DNA of 64,000 nt, from the NCBI GenBank assembly GCA_044507695.1, contig JBIQJD010000004.1, positions 1 through 64,000 on the forward strand, read 5' to 3'. The position numbers and the translations under genes were made by a program. The DNA comes from JBIQJD01 sp044507695 (lineage in GTDB: Bacteria; Bacteroidota; Ignavibacteria; Ignavibacteriales; Ignavibacteriaceae). The notes below the pieces were generated by a model. The model searched no databases. It was not told the DNA's origin and worked only from the letters and a program-made list of their open reading frames with translations. Positions 20,170 to 29,196 of this stretch are shown one piece after another (position 1 is the stretch's first letter; the number at the start of each line of letters is the position of its first letter).

Positions 20170-20328
20170 TCTGCTGCCTCCTTTTAGTAAGGTAAAGAAT
20201 TTCTTTTCGTATCCATATTTCTTTACTCACAAAGCTGTTAACAGATTTAATAAAACTAAAATGAAAAATTGAGGTGATTTGGTTGATTGGCTGATGTAAT
20301 TTTAACGCAGCAAATTACAGAGGTAAAA

Positions 20329-20802
20329 ATGAAATTATTTCTCCCGGCAATGTTTTGCCTGACAGCATTTTTGTTTTCATCATGCGGGTCATCAATCGTA
20401 AATAAGGATGAGTACCATGAGCAAATAATTGAAGTTGAAAAAGCTTTTTCAAAAATGTCTGAAGAAAAGGGAATGCCTGCTGCGTTTCTGTATTATGCGG
20501 CAGACAGCGTAATAAAACTCAGGAATAACCAGATACCGGTAATGAGTAAAAAAGAACTTGAGGAGGATTTCAAAAATTTTCCCGCAGAAGATGCCCCGGT
20601 TTTAACATGGGAACCGTTGAAAGCAGATGTCTCTGAATCAGGTGATCTTGGTTATACTTTTGGCACATGGATTTTAAAAAGTAAAAATGGTGAGCAGCCG
20701 GAAGTTCAAGGAGTATATTTTACAATATGGAAACGGCAGGAAGATGGAAACTGGAAATTTGTAATGGATGGAGGAAATGCCGTTCCCGAAAAAGTAATGT
20801 GA
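20329..20802 (+). CDS. Lipoprotein with NTF2-like (DUF4440/SnoaL-type) domain
   Basis: 157 residues from the ATG at 20329, preceded by GAGG and followed at once by a lipoprotein signal peptide with an LFSSC lipobox (Cys near residue 19). A longer in-frame start at 20287 would bury this signal. The mature part (EKAFSKMSEEKGMPAAFLYY, then LGYTFGTWILK, VYFTIWKRQEDGNWKFVMDGG) has the layout of DUF4440/SnoaL proteins, small cone-shaped folds that act as enzymes or ligand-binding dimers. Here it is likely anchored in a membrane facing the periplasm. It stands alone and is divergent from treT. The exact function is unknown. Confidence 0.8.
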   Translation: MKLFLPAMFCLTAFLFSSCGSSIVNKDEYHEQIIEVEKAFSKMSEEKGMPAAFLYYAADSVIKLRNNQIPVMSKKELEEDFKNFPAEDAPVLTWEPLKADVSESGDLGYTFGTWILKSKNGEQPEVQGVYFTIWKRQEDGNWKFVMDGGNAVPEKVM

Positions 20803-20817
20803 TAGAAATTTCTATCA
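20800..20817. terminator. Perfect palindrome between convergent genes
   Basis: TGATAGAAATTTCTATCA starts on the stop codon of the lipoprotein gene and sits 31 bp before the convergent hydrolase stop. It could form a short hairpin serving both strands, but no strong T-run follows. Confidence 0.3.
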
Positions 20818-20848
20818 TGCAGAAAAAAATACACTGATTAACTGCTGC

Positions 20849-21907
20849 TTACTTTTGTAAGATATTTCTTATCAGCGGAAGGATGCGCTGCGCTGCCAGT
20901 TTAAATCCGTATGTGTTCGGATGAACTCCATCTGCAAGTGTATCATCATCATCCGGACCAATAAGATTTAAACCATCTTCAAAATAAATTCTGCTGTAAG
21001 TATTCTTCAGTTCATTATAGGCGGTAAAAAAATCATCACGGCGCTGTTTTGTGTTCTCTCTGACTGAAGGATTGTATTCTTCCGGTGTATGGTGAAAAGC
21101 TGAAATAATTAATACTGCCGCATCAGGATGTTTGGTTTTTATCTTTGTAACAAAATCAATAAGATTTTGTTTTGTTGTATTTCCGTTATCAGCCTGGAGT
21201 GAATATTTCAGCACATAAAGATCAGCTTCAATTGATGATAAAGTATTTTGAATTTCTTCCTCACCTTTACCATTACCTGAAAATCCGAAGTTGTAAAAAT
21301 CGGCGTTAAGCTCTCTTGAGATAAGTGCGGGAAATGAATTGGATGCACGATCAGCAGAAGCGCCCTGCGTTATGCTTGTGCCGTAAAAAAGAATTACATC
21401 ATCATAATCATCCGGCGGAAGTATCTGTGCGGAGGAATCAATTCCCACCTGAGTAATTGCTGCTGTGCCATAGTTGGGGAGATAAAGATCCACAGAATTT
21501 ATTTTACTGCCGTCAGCCAGTTCTTTCAGATCAAGCGTATCAACATTATCATAAGTAATTGAAATAAAGTATTTGTTGTTTATATAAACATCGCATCCGC
21601 CCCAGCCAATTAGTGAAGTATTTTTCCATGCGTATGAAGTAAGATTTTTAAGGGGGAAGAATAATTTTGTTGAATTGGTTTTAAATCTTACACGTGCGCC
21701 TGCAGGAAGTTTGCTCAACTCCCATATTTTCTCACGGTATTTTGTTGAATCATCCAGACGCTGAAACAGGGGATTGGAGTAATCAAAAAAATATAAACCG
21801 TAAACTCTGATGCCGGTGCCGTCAACGGGAATCAATTTTAAACCTGTGTTTTGCGCATTGCATAACACCGCTGAGAAGAGGATGATATAAATAATTGTCT
21901 TAATCAT
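20849..21907 (-). CDS. Secreted SGNH/GDSL-family hydrolase
   Basis: 352 residues. A signal peptide ends near LCNAQ (residue 19). The N-terminal half (20-155) is a beta domain ending NSVDLYLPNYG, resembling the GxDLY domain that precedes such hydrolases. The SGNH part follows: YGTSITQG with the nucleophile at Ser178, the GFSGNGKGE glycine block, and DGVHPNTYG holding the catalytic Asp-x-x-His near residue 325. This suggests an esterase acting on an acylated carbohydrate or glycan in the periplasm or outside. No Shine-Dalgarno site is visible before the ATG. It is convergent with the lipoprotein gene. The substrate is unknown. Confidence 0.87.
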   Translation of the reverse strand: MIKTIIYIILFSAVLCNAQNTGLKLIPVDGTGIRVYGLYFFDYSNPLFQRLDDSTKYREKIWELSKLPAGARVRFKTNSTKLFFPLKNLTSYAWKNTSLIGWGGCDVYINNKYFISITYDNVDTLDLKELADGSKINSVDLYLPNYGTAAITQVGIDSSAQILPPDDYDDVILFYGTSITQGASADRASNSFPALISRELNADFYNFGFSGNGKGEEEIQNTLSSIEADLYVLKYSLQADNGNTTKQNLIDFVTKIKTKHPDAAVLIISAFHHTPEEYNPSVRENTKQRRDDFFTAYNELKNTYSRIYFEDGLNLIGPDDDDTLADGVHPNTYGFKLAAQRILPLIRNILQK

Positions 21908-21947
21908 TTTTTGATCTTTTTTTTTGAATCAAAAATAACATTTAATA

Positions 21948-21967
21948 ATTAACTATGCATAGTTAAT
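21948..21967. repeat. 20-bp perfect palindrome
   Basis: ATTAACTATGCATAGTTAAT is its own reverse complement. It sits 40 bp upstream of the hydrolase start and next to related AT-rich words (AATTAACAATG). It may be a regulator site or a remnant of a mobile repeat. Confidence 0.5.
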
Positions 21968-22014
21968 AATGAACAATTTAGAATTAACAATGAATGATTC
22001 CGGTTTTCTTTTTC

Positions 22015-22390
22015 GGAAATCGTCTTTGGCGCTTCGGTAATCATGTATTACATTCCGGGAATCATGTTTTGTATTTCGGAAACAGAGTTTTACACTTGGG
22101 AAATGAGATTAGTTAATATGGAAAATCACTCTGCAAATCAGAAATAAGCTGCGATACTTCGGAAATCATATTATACATTTTAGAAATCATATTCTGCAAT
22201 TCAGAAATAGCATTTTGTATTTCAGAAATCTACCTTGCAGTTTGGAAATGAGACACAAAACTTTGGAAATGATTCACGAGAATCAGGAAATGTTATATGA
22301 TATTTCAGAAATGACGCACGATAATTAAGAAATGGGGAAAGATATTTGGGAAATGGGATTCTTTAGTTCGGAAATTTGATTTTCTATCTG
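22015..22390. repeat. 21-bp imperfect tandem repeat, 18 copies
   Basis: A (G/A)GAAAT core recurs at 22015, 22036, 22057, 22078, 22099, 22120, 22140, 22161, 22182, 22203, 22224, 22244, 22265, 22286, 22307, 22328, 22349 and 22370. Every step is 21 bp except two of 20 bp. Units are degenerate: TT(T/C) precedes the core and an AT-rich half follows. On the minus strand, runs of units read as seven-residue repeats such as ISEIQNA and ISELQNM, but stops and the 20-bp steps break the frame. It is either a decayed coiled-coil gene or a non-coding minisatellite. Confidence 0.85.
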
Positions 22391-22472
22391 TATTACATGA
22401 TTGCAGGTTGCAAAATTGCAGGATTTGGAGATTGGAAGATTCCGTTTTTGCTGGCTGTGAAGGGATTCAATA

Positions 22473-22601
22473 TCATTCTCCCTCTACAATTTTTATTTCC
22501 TCTTCAGTTAAGCCGTAAAGCTGGTAAACGAGTTTGTCTATCTGCTTATCTACAGCATCTATCTGGCTTGTGCTTTGGAAATCTTGTTTTCTGTTGATCA
22601 A
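22473..22601 (-). pseudogene. C-terminal remnant resembling restriction-modification methylase tail
   Basis: A minus-strand frame of 42 residues ends IDKLVYQLYGLTEEEIKIVE, a tail common at the C-terminus of type II/IIG DNA methyltransferase or restriction proteins. No body of such a gene lies upstream. It overlaps the stop of the HigA remnant, so it is a fragment left by deletion. The family assignment is by motif only. Confidence 0.4.
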
Positions 22602-22900
22602 TTGGCTTTCTGCAATCTCTTTACTTCTTTTTTCAGTCTATCTTTCGGCCTGTCTTTTTCAATTTCCAAATTGTATCTCATTTGCAGGTTTAACCAAAAT
22701 TTTTCAGAAAAGCCAAAATATACAGATAATCTTAATGCAGTATCTGCTGTTATTGATCTTTTGCCTAAAACTATTTCATTTATTCTTCATGCAGGTTCAT
22801 TAATATCTTGTGCTAATCTATATTGGCTGATTTCCATCGGTTTTAAAAATTCTTCAAGAAGTACTTCTCCCGGATGTACCGGTCTCATTTTTTTGTTCAT
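22598..22900 (-). pseudogene. higA: HigA-type antitoxin (XRE family) broken by an in-frame stop
   Basis: Read on the minus strand from the ATG at 22900: MRPVHPGEVLLEEFLKP, SQYRLAQDIN, then a TGA at codon 38 (22789-22787), then RINEIVLGKRSITADTALRL and FWLNLQMRYNLEIEKD to a stop at 22598. This is a full-length HigA-like helix-turn-helix antitoxin of 100 residues. The stop falls where family members usually have Arg, so a single CGA to TGA change would explain it. No HigB toxin gene is adjacent. It lies in a decayed patch with a methylase-like tail and the 21-bp repeats. Confidence 0.8.
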
Positions 22901-22918
22901 AATTTAATCCCATATAAA

Positions 22919-22956
22919 ATGAAAAATAAAAACCTCCAAAGCTGCTTTGGAGGTTT
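22919..22956 (-). terminator. Rho-independent terminator of transketolase gene
   Basis: An 11-bp perfect stem AACCTCCAAAG/CTTTGGAGGTT with a CTG loop is followed on the minus strand by a T-rich run. It sits 28 bp past the transketolase stop. Confidence 0.9.
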
Positions 22957-22983
22957 GATAAGAATTAAATTAATCTTAAAAAA

Positions 22984-24999
22984 TCATTTTAGATTTTTTA
23001 AAACCTGTTTTGCTGTTTCTGCAATGTTCTGCGGTGTAAAGCCGAATTTTTCCATCACAATTTTTTCCGGTGCCGAATGGCCGAATGATTCTATTGTAAC
23101 GTAAGCGCCGAGAGAGCCGACATATTTTTCCCAGCCTTGTTTAACTCCTGCTTCAACTGCTACACGCGCCCAAACATCTGATGGAAGCACTGTTTCTTTA
23201 TAATGATCATCCTGTGCTTCAAATAATTCCCAGCTCGGGAAGCTTACAACTCTAACCTTTATGCCTTCACTTTCCAGCAGTTCGGCAGCGCTGATTGTAA
23301 CAGAAACTTCAGAGCCGGAAGCCAAAAGAATCAGTTCAGGTTTTTCACTGCTGTCTTTTAAAATGTATGCGCCTTTCAGCAATCCCTGTGCAGAAGGATA
23401 TTTATTTTGATCGAGTACAGGCAGACCTTGCCGGGTTAATGCGAGCGCAACGGGACTTCCTTTATGCTCAATAGCTGCGCGCCATGCGTAAGCTGTTTCA
23501 TTTGCATCTGCGGGACGGATAACCACGAGATGCGGTATTGCTCTCAATGATGACAGATGTTCAACCGGCTGATGAGTAGGACCATCTTCTCCAAGTCCGA
23601 TACTGTCATGTGTAAAAACATAAATCGGTCTTACACCTGTTAAAGAGCCCAGGCGCAAGGCGGGGCGGAGGTAATCAGAAAAGATGAGGAATGTGCCGCC
23701 GTAAGGAATTACACCGCCGTAAAGAGCCATGCCGTTAAGAATGCTTGCCATTCCATGTTCGCGTACGCCAAAGTGGAAATTTCTGCCTGCATGATTTTCA
23801 GCAGAGAAAGCCGGATAATCTTTCAGCATTGTATTGTTTGATGGAGCGAGATCGGCCGAGCCGCCTATTAAACCGGGGAGTGATGCAGCAATAGCATTTA
23901 AAACTTTTCCGGAAGCTGCGCGTGTTGCCATTTTCTTTCCATCATCCGGAAAAACAGGAAGTTTTGTTTTCCATCCATCTCCCAATTCATTGTTTATCAT
24001 TGCCGTAAATAATTTTGCATCTTCGGGATATTTCTTTGTGTATTCTTCAAGTTTATTCTTCCACTCATTTTCAAGCTGTGCGCCTTTTTCTTTTACCGAA
24101 GCAAAAAGATCAGCAACTTCAACAGGAATTAAGAATGATGAATCCTCAGGCCAGCCGAGATTTTTCTTTGTGAGTTTAACTTCATCCTCACCAAGCGGTG
24201 AACCATGCGCTTCTGCTGTATCCTGTTTGTTGGGGCTTCCGTAACCGATATGAGTTGTTGTTACAATTATTGATGGTGCATCAGCTTCCTGCGCATTTTT
24301 AATCGCTGTTTCAATTGCATCAAGATCATTAACATCTTCAAGGTATTGAACATGCCAGTGATATGCTTCAAATCTTTTTCCAACATCTTCTGAGAATGCG
24401 AGTGATGTTGAGCCGTCAATTGTTATGCTGTTATTATCATAAAAGAAAATAAGGTTGCGGAGTTTAAGATGCCCTGCAAGTGATGCCGCTTCATGAGATA
24501 CACCTTCCATTAAATCACCATCACTGCAAATCCCGTAAATAAAATGATCAATAATTTTTATGTCATCTTTATTAAAACGAGCGGAGAGATAAGCCTGTGC
24601 AATAGCCATCCCAACAGCATTTGCAAACCCCTGTCCCAAAGGTCCGGTTGTGGTCTCCACTCCGGGAGTCAAGCCATATTCCGGGTGTCCCGGTGTAATG
24701 CTTCCCCATTGCCTGAATTGTTTAAGCTGTTCAAGAGGAAGATCGTAACCTGACAAATGAAGCAGGGAGTAGAGAAGCATACTTCCGTGTCCAGCTGAAA
24801 GAACAAACCTATCCCTGTTTGTCCATTTAGGATTGGAAGGATTATGCCTCATTATTTTTGAGTATAAAAGATAACCAATAGGTGCGCAGGCCATCGGCAT
24901 TCCCGGATGACCGGATTTAGCTTTTTGTACTCCATCAACTGCTAAAAATCTTATTGTATTTATCGCAAGTTCGTCTGTTTTATTCTTTGTCCCGGGCAT
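22984..24999 (-). CDS. tkt: Transketolase
   Basis: 671 residues, the usual family length. It is thiamine-diphosphate dependent and moves two-carbon units between ketose and aldose phosphates in the non-oxidative pentose phosphate pathway, in the cytoplasm. Visible signatures: the N-terminal KSGHPGMPMACAPIGYLLY, the GHGSMLLYSLLHL segment, GPLGQGFANAVGMA, and the cofactor-binding SDGDLMEGVSHEAASLAGH. In the pyrimidine domain, GLGEDGPTHQPVEHLSSLRA is seen, and the C-terminal domain ends FGFTPQNIAETAKQVLKNLK. AGGAG precedes the ATG, and a strong terminator lies after the stop. It stands as a single-gene unit. Confidence 0.97.
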   Translation of the reverse strand: MPGTKNKTDELAINTIRFLAVDGVQKAKSGHPGMPMACAPIGYLLYSKIMRHNPSNPKWTNRDRFVLSAGHGSMLLYSLLHLSGYDLPLEQLKQFRQWGSITPGHPEYGLTPGVETTTGPLGQGFANAVGMAIAQAYLSARFNKDDIKIIDHFIYGICSDGDLMEGVSHEAASLAGHLKLRNLIFFYDNNSITIDGSTSLAFSEDVGKRFEAYHWHVQYLEDVNDLDAIETAIKNAQEADAPSIIVTTTHIGYGSPNKQDTAEAHGSPLGEDEVKLTKKNLGWPEDSSFLIPVEVADLFASVKEKGAQLENEWKNKLEEYTKKYPEDAKLFTAMINNELGDGWKTKLPVFPDDGKKMATRAASGKVLNAIAASLPGLIGGSADLAPSNNTMLKDYPAFSAENHAGRNFHFGVREHGMASILNGMALYGGVIPYGGTFLIFSDYLRPALRLGSLTGVRPIYVFTHDSIGLGEDGPTHQPVEHLSSLRAIPHLVVIRPADANETAYAWRAAIEHKGSPVALALTRQGLPVLDQNKYPSAQGLLKGAYILKDSSEKPELILLASGSEVSVTISAAELLESEGIKVRVVSFPSWELFEAQDDHYKETVLPSDVWARVAVEAGVKQGWEKYVGSLGAYVTIESFGHSAPEKIVMEKFGFTPQNIAETAKQVLKNLK

Positions 25000-25130
25000 T
25001 CAATTCTCTCCTAATTACTGAAAGTAAAATGAATTCTTTTCTTAAATATACTGAAAAGAAATGGAAGATAAATTTGAGGAGATTGACGAATTTGCGGCTT
25101 GCCAGCGCCATATAAAATTTGCGGAGTGAA

Positions 25131-25170
25131 TTAACCTCCGAAGTTAAAGCAGGAAACTCCGGAGGTTTAA
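25131..25170 (-). terminator. Hairpin after the beta-barrel gene
   Basis: A TTAACCTCCG/CGGAGGTTTAA stem has a loop of about 19 bases. It lies just past the minus-strand stop at 25180; only a weak T-run follows. Confidence 0.5.
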
Positions 25171-25179
25171 AAGGAAATA

Positions 25180-25899
25180 TTATCTTGCAAACAGAGAATT
25201 AAATTGTACAACAACACCAGCGTGAACTGTAAGCAGATCAGTTTTAGATTTTGAAGGAACGGTGGTGTATGATCTTTTATCCTCACTTAAAATTATAGAT
25301 CCTTCTTTCAGATATTCAGCTTCAGAGCCAAAGATGTATCTTGCTTTCAAATCAAGAAACACACCAGATACTTCATCATCCGGATCATCACTTGAACTAA
25401 GCTGAATGAGAAATCCGCCGCCGCCGCCGTAGCTCCACGCAAAATCATCAAAGTTGGTTGAGCCTGCAATTTCTACATCGTTCCTGTTATTCTTTACAGT
25501 TGTTTCTGTAAAAAGATATGAACCGCCGAACAAGCCTTCAATGTACGGGCGCATAATTCCGGTTGGCAGCGCTAATTGAAAGAGTACATGAAAATTTACA
25601 ATATTATTTGATCGGTCAACATCAATGGTAACTTCAGGCACATTGTAATATGGTTCTCTTCTTGATTCATTGCCGTAGTTAATGAAGCCAACGTTCAAAC
25701 CGATTGAAAAAGGATTCTGCGGAGTCTGCGGCAGAAATAAAAAATGTCCGCTGAAACCCCAGCCCAAACGATCAACATTTTCTTTGAACTCGCCCATCGG
25801 AAAACCGAGAGTTAAACTTCCGCCGGCGGATTGTGCATAATTGAATGTGCTAAATAAAATTACAGCGAAAGAAGTAAAAGCAAATAGTTTTAAACGCAT
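25180..25899 (-). CDS. Outer-membrane beta-barrel protein
   Basis: 239 residues from the ATG at 25899, chosen because AGGAGG precedes it and the signal peptide (MRLKLFAFTSFAVILFSTF, ending YAQ) starts there; a longer frame to 25950 is not needed. The mature protein alternates polar and aromatic residues in beta strands (GGSLTLGFPMGEF, HFLFLPQTP, LKARYIFGSEAEYL, LLTVHAGVVVQFNSLF). This fits a small outer-membrane barrel of the OmpA-like or autotransporter-barrel superfamily. It stands alone between transketolase and amylase genes. The ligand or role is unknown. Confidence 0.75.
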   Translation of the reverse strand: MRLKLFAFTSFAVILFSTFNYAQSAGGSLTLGFPMGEFKENVDRLGWGFSGHFLFLPQTPQNPFSIGLNVGFINYGNESRREPYYNVPEVTIDVDRSNNIVNFHVLFQLALPTGIMRPYIEGLFGGSYLFTETTVKNNRNDVEIAGSTNFDDFAWSYGGGGGFLIQLSSSDDPDDEVSGVFLDLKARYIFGSEAEYLKEGSIILSEDKRSYTTVPSKSKTDLLTVHAGVVVQFNSLFAR

Positions 25900-26091
25900 T
25901 AAATAGAACCTCCTAAGCCGGTTTAAAAATAAAACAAATTTCGGCTTCAAATATTGAGAATAAATTTTTGTCCGCCAAACGCCTTTAGTTGAACATCGTT
26001 TTATTTAAATGAATGGTGATTTTGAAGGACAGATTTTTCCTTTTTAGGATTTTGAATTCTTAAAGAAAAATGATTGGATAAGGATTTAATA

Positions 26092-27432
26092 TTACTCTTT
26101 AACCAATATCAAATATTCCCACGGTTTGAGTTCTAATTTAGATTTACCCGTTAATTCAATCTTTTTACCGCTGAAAAGATCTTTATAACTCCCGTTAACA
26201 GAATTGCTGCTTAATTCAATCTTTTCTGATTTATCTGATAAATTAAAGATTGAAAGAATTCTATTTTCATTTTTTTCTCTTAAGATGCAGAGAACATTTT
26301 CAGAAGATGGCAGGAATTGGAGACTGCCTCCGCGCGTACCATTGTGCAGTACTTCATTTTGCTTTTTCAGATTGAAAAGAGTTGAGTAGATATTTTGAAA
26401 TTTATGATCACGCCACTGGATTGTATCTTTTTCAAAAAATTTAAGACGTTTATCCAATCCGGCTTCCTGCCCGTTATAAATTAAAGGCATACCGGGAATG
26501 ATAACGGTTAATGCAGCAAAAGTTTCTGCAGCATTACCAAGCCTCTCGTAAACGGTTCCGTTCCATGTATTCTCATCATGGTTGGAAGTAAAGCGCATAC
26601 GGAAAGCATCAGCGGGAAATTTTTTTCTCTCTTCATTTAAAAGATTAACAAGATCATTTGCATTTTTTTCTCCGGCAGCAATGGCGTTCATCGTTTTAAA
26701 AAGTTCCCAGGAATATGTCATATCAAACGCCGAATGAATTCCGGGATTTTCATCTTCTGCAAGCATAAAAACGTTTTTAATTTTCTGAAGTTCTGCAGAA
26801 GCCTCTTTCCAGAAATCAAGCGGAACCATTCCCGCAACATCACACCTGAAGCCGTCAATATTACATTCTTCAACCCAGTATTGCATCGCGCTAATCATGT
26901 ACCTGCGCAGTTCATTATTATCATAATTTAAATCAACAACATCAGCCCAATCTGCTACGGGAGGAACAAAATTTCCGGATGAATCCTTTGTGTACCAATC
27001 GGGATGTTCTTCAATCATTTTATTATCCCATGCAGTATGATTAGCAACCCAATCAATTATAAGATACATTCCTAGCTGGTGAGTTTTGTTTACGAGGGAT
27101 TTGAAATCATCAAGTGTGCCGAATTCAGGATTTATGCCGAAGTAATCTTTAACCGAGTAATAACTGCCGAGACTGCCTTTCCGGTTTTTCTCTCCAATAG
27201 GGTGAATGGGCATAAGCCAGATGATGCCTATACCCAATTCCTTCAAACGCGGAAGTTCTTTTTCAACTGCAGCAAAAGTTCCCTCAGGTGAAAACTGTCT
27301 TACATTAACTTCATAAATTGTTTGATTGTAACTCCAGTCAGGATGTTCTTTCGTGTTAATTTTTTCCTGTGAGAAATTTAAAGAAGTGAAAATCAACACA
27401 AAGATGAAAAACAATTCAGAAGTCAGTCTCAT
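26092..27432 (-). CDS. Secreted alpha-amylase family protein (GH13)
   Basis: 446 residues. A signal peptide ends near SLNFS (about residue 21). The (beta/alpha)8 GH13 signature regions are all visible: DWVANHT (region I, near residue 127), GFRCDVAGM with nucleophile Asp198, FMLAEDENPG with acid/base Glu226, and FTSNHDENT with Asp286. A C-terminal beta domain ends ELKPWEYLILVKE. It should cleave alpha-1,4-glucans in the periplasm or outside. Exact specificity (amylase, neopullulanase-like or maltogenic) is not readable. It starts 19 bp after the stop of the T9SS cargo gene at 27452 on the same strand and is probably co-transcribed. It has no T9SS domain. Confidence 0.92.
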   Translation of the reverse strand: MRLTSELFFIFVLIFTSLNFSQEKINTKEHPDWSYNQTIYEVNVRQFSPEGTFAAVEKELPRLKELGIGIIWLMPIHPIGEKNRKGSLGSYYSVKDYFGINPEFGTLDDFKSLVNKTHQLGMYLIIDWVANHTAWDNKMIEEHPDWYTKDSSGNFVPPVADWADVVDLNYDNNELRRYMISAMQYWVEECNIDGFRCDVAGMVPLDFWKEASAELQKIKNVFMLAEDENPGIHSAFDMTYSWELFKTMNAIAAGEKNANDLVNLLNEERKKFPADAFRMRFTSNHDENTWNGTVYERLGNAAETFAALTVIIPGMPLIYNGQEAGLDKRLKFFEKDTIQWRDHKFQNIYSTLFNLKKQNEVLHNGTRGGSLQFLPSSENVLCILREKNENRILSIFNLSDKSEKIELSSNSVNGSYKDLFSGKKIELTGKSKLELKPWEYLILVKE

Positions 27433-27451
27433 AAATTTTTTTTTGTTAAGA

Positions 27452-29077
27452 TTATTTTAACACAGTTAATTTTTTTACTGCTGATTGATTTCCGGAAGTT
27501 AATTTGTAAAAGTAAACTCCGCTTGATAAAGCTTTTCCGCCGTCAGGCAGATTTGATGCATCAAAGCTTATTTCATACCTGCCGGCTTCCTTTTCCTCAT
27601 GAAGAAGAACAGCAATCTGGTTGCCAAGCATGTCATAGATTTTCAAATCAACAATTCCCGGAGTATTTAATTCAAATGAAATAGTTGTAGCAGGGTTAAA
27701 CGGATTAGGGTAATTCTGATTTAGTACAAACTCCTTAGGATTAACACTATTGATTAGTAATTCATCGCTGAAGGTAAATGTTCCATCAAAATCAATCTGC
27801 TTTAATCTGTAAGAAAGGGAAGTTGAGTTAAGATCACGAATATCATCAGAGTAAGAATAATTTTGCGGCTCTGTAGTTGTGCCGGCACCGTTTACAAATC
27901 CGATTGTAACAAAATCATCTGAAGCAGAAGAATGAATTTTACGCTGTACTTCAAACCCGTGATTATTTTTTTCTGATGCAGTTTTCCAGATAAGATTAAC
28001 TTTACCGCCGGATTGTTCACCCAAAAAAGAAACAAGTTCAACGGGAAGTGATTTTGAATCAACAGTAAATTTATAAACGCGGTCACCAACTCCGTATCCA
28101 ACTGTATCGTTTATCATTCTAACCCTGTTTAACCGTGAACCAAAATTTGCGGGATGCCACGTATTTCCGCCGTCAGTAGTTTCGTAAGAAGTAAATGAAC
28201 TGTTTCCGCCTATCCATCCTAATTTTTCATTATAAAATCCAATTCCCTGAACAAAATAATTTGTTGAGAAGAACTGTTTTTCAACCCACGTATTTCCGCC
28301 GTCTGTGGTTTTAAGAATGTTTACAGGTGCACCGGAATTTCTCTGAAGTGAGGCATAGCCAACCTGTCTTGTTGGAAAATTAACCTTCCAGATCCACTCA
28401 CCATTTTTTGAAGTAGTGTATTTTTTCTCCCAAGTTTCACCGCCGTCTGAAGTAAACAGAACAACTCCTCTTGATAAAGAATGATTAGAATTTGAAAGTC
28501 CAACTGCAACACCTGAATCAGGGGAGAAGAAATAAACATCAATTAAACCCGCGGCATAATCCTGCATAGATTTAGAAACCCATGTTTTACCGCCATCGGT
28601 AGATCTAACAAAAAAAGCGGGACCTCTTACTCTGCCAACTGCGTGAATAATAGAATCATTCAATACATGCATACCGCACAAACCGGCAGGTTTCGGTCCC
28701 GTAAATGCGCTCCATGGATACCATGTTGTTCCGCCGTCTGTGGTTTTGTAAATAACAGTTGTGTCTTCCGTATTAAATTCACCTGCGCCAACTGCACCGG
28801 CAAAGCCGTTCATTGCATCAATAAATCCAACTGAACGAAAATGTGTAAGACTATTTCTATCTAATTGTTTTACCCAGCTTTCACCGCCATCTGATGTTTT
28901 ATAAATTTGTCCTCTGCCGTTTACAATCCAGCCTGTCTGCGGATCAATAAAGTATGCATCATTTATTCTGCTGCCGGCATTAGGAGAATTGGGAAGTGTT
29001 TTCCATTCATAATCAAGCTGGGAATAAACTGAAATTGAACAAAGGAGAACGGAGAAAAGAAGTAGAATTTTTTTCAT
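27452..29077 (-). CDS. T9SS-exported YCF48/BNR-repeat beta-propeller protein
   Basis: 541 residues. A signal peptide ends near SVYSQ (residue 20). Repeats of the type YKTTDGGTTWYPW, VRSTDGGKTWVSK, FTSDGGETWEKK and YETTDGGNTWHPA build a beta-propeller of the photosystem II stability/YCF48 kind over residues 25-340. A fibronectin-like segment (PVELVSF, NNHGFEVQRK) follows. A T9SS sorting domain (LNQNYPNPFNPAT, ending KKLTVLK) ends it. Likely a surface-displayed or released protein; propellers of this kind bind ligands or act as glycosidases, and no catalytic residue can be fixed here. GAGG precedes the ATG. It is upstream of, and likely in one transcript with, the alpha-amylase gene. Confidence 0.87.
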   Translation of the reverse strand: MKKILLLFSVLLCSISVYSQLDYEWKTLPNSPNAGSRINDAYFIDPQTGWIVNGRGQIYKTSDGGESWVKQLDRNSLTHFRSVGFIDAMNGFAGAVGAGEFNTEDTTVIYKTTDGGTTWYPWSAFTGPKPAGLCGMHVLNDSIIHAVGRVRGPAFFVRSTDGGKTWVSKSMQDYAAGLIDVYFFSPDSGVAVGLSNSNHSLSRGVVLFTSDGGETWEKKYTTSKNGEWIWKVNFPTRQVGYASLQRNSGAPVNILKTTDGGNTWVEKQFFSTNYFVQGIGFYNEKLGWIGGNSSFTSYETTDGGNTWHPANFGSRLNRVRMINDTVGYGVGDRVYKFTVDSKSLPVELVSFLGEQSGGKVNLIWKTASEKNNHGFEVQRKIHSSASDDFVTIGFVNGAGTTTEPQNYSYSDDIRDLNSTSLSYRLKQIDFDGTFTFSDELLINSVNPKEFVLNQNYPNPFNPATTISFELNTPGIVDLKIYDMLGNQIAVLLHEEKEAGRYEISFDASNLPDGGKALSSGVYFYKLTSGNQSAVKKLTVLK

Positions 29078-29196
29078 TTAAATCCTCTGGGAATTTGTGT
29101 TAATAACTTGCGGGAACTGCTGAAATAAAATCAGGAATTTAAAAATTAATTTATAAGATTGAAAAGAAAATTCTCAGCTATAAATCCCGCAGCAAA

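Noticed and set aside
22015..22390. CRISPR array
   Set aside because: The 21-bp period leaves no room for unique spacers of usual length, units are degenerate over their full length, and no cas genes are present.
22376..23104. Plus-strand hydrophobic ORFs
   Set aside because: They are antisense to the HigA-like remnant and the transketolase end, with no ribosome-binding sites.
23834..24244. Plus-strand 136-residue ORF inside transketolase
   Set aside because: Antisense shadow of a well-conserved gene.
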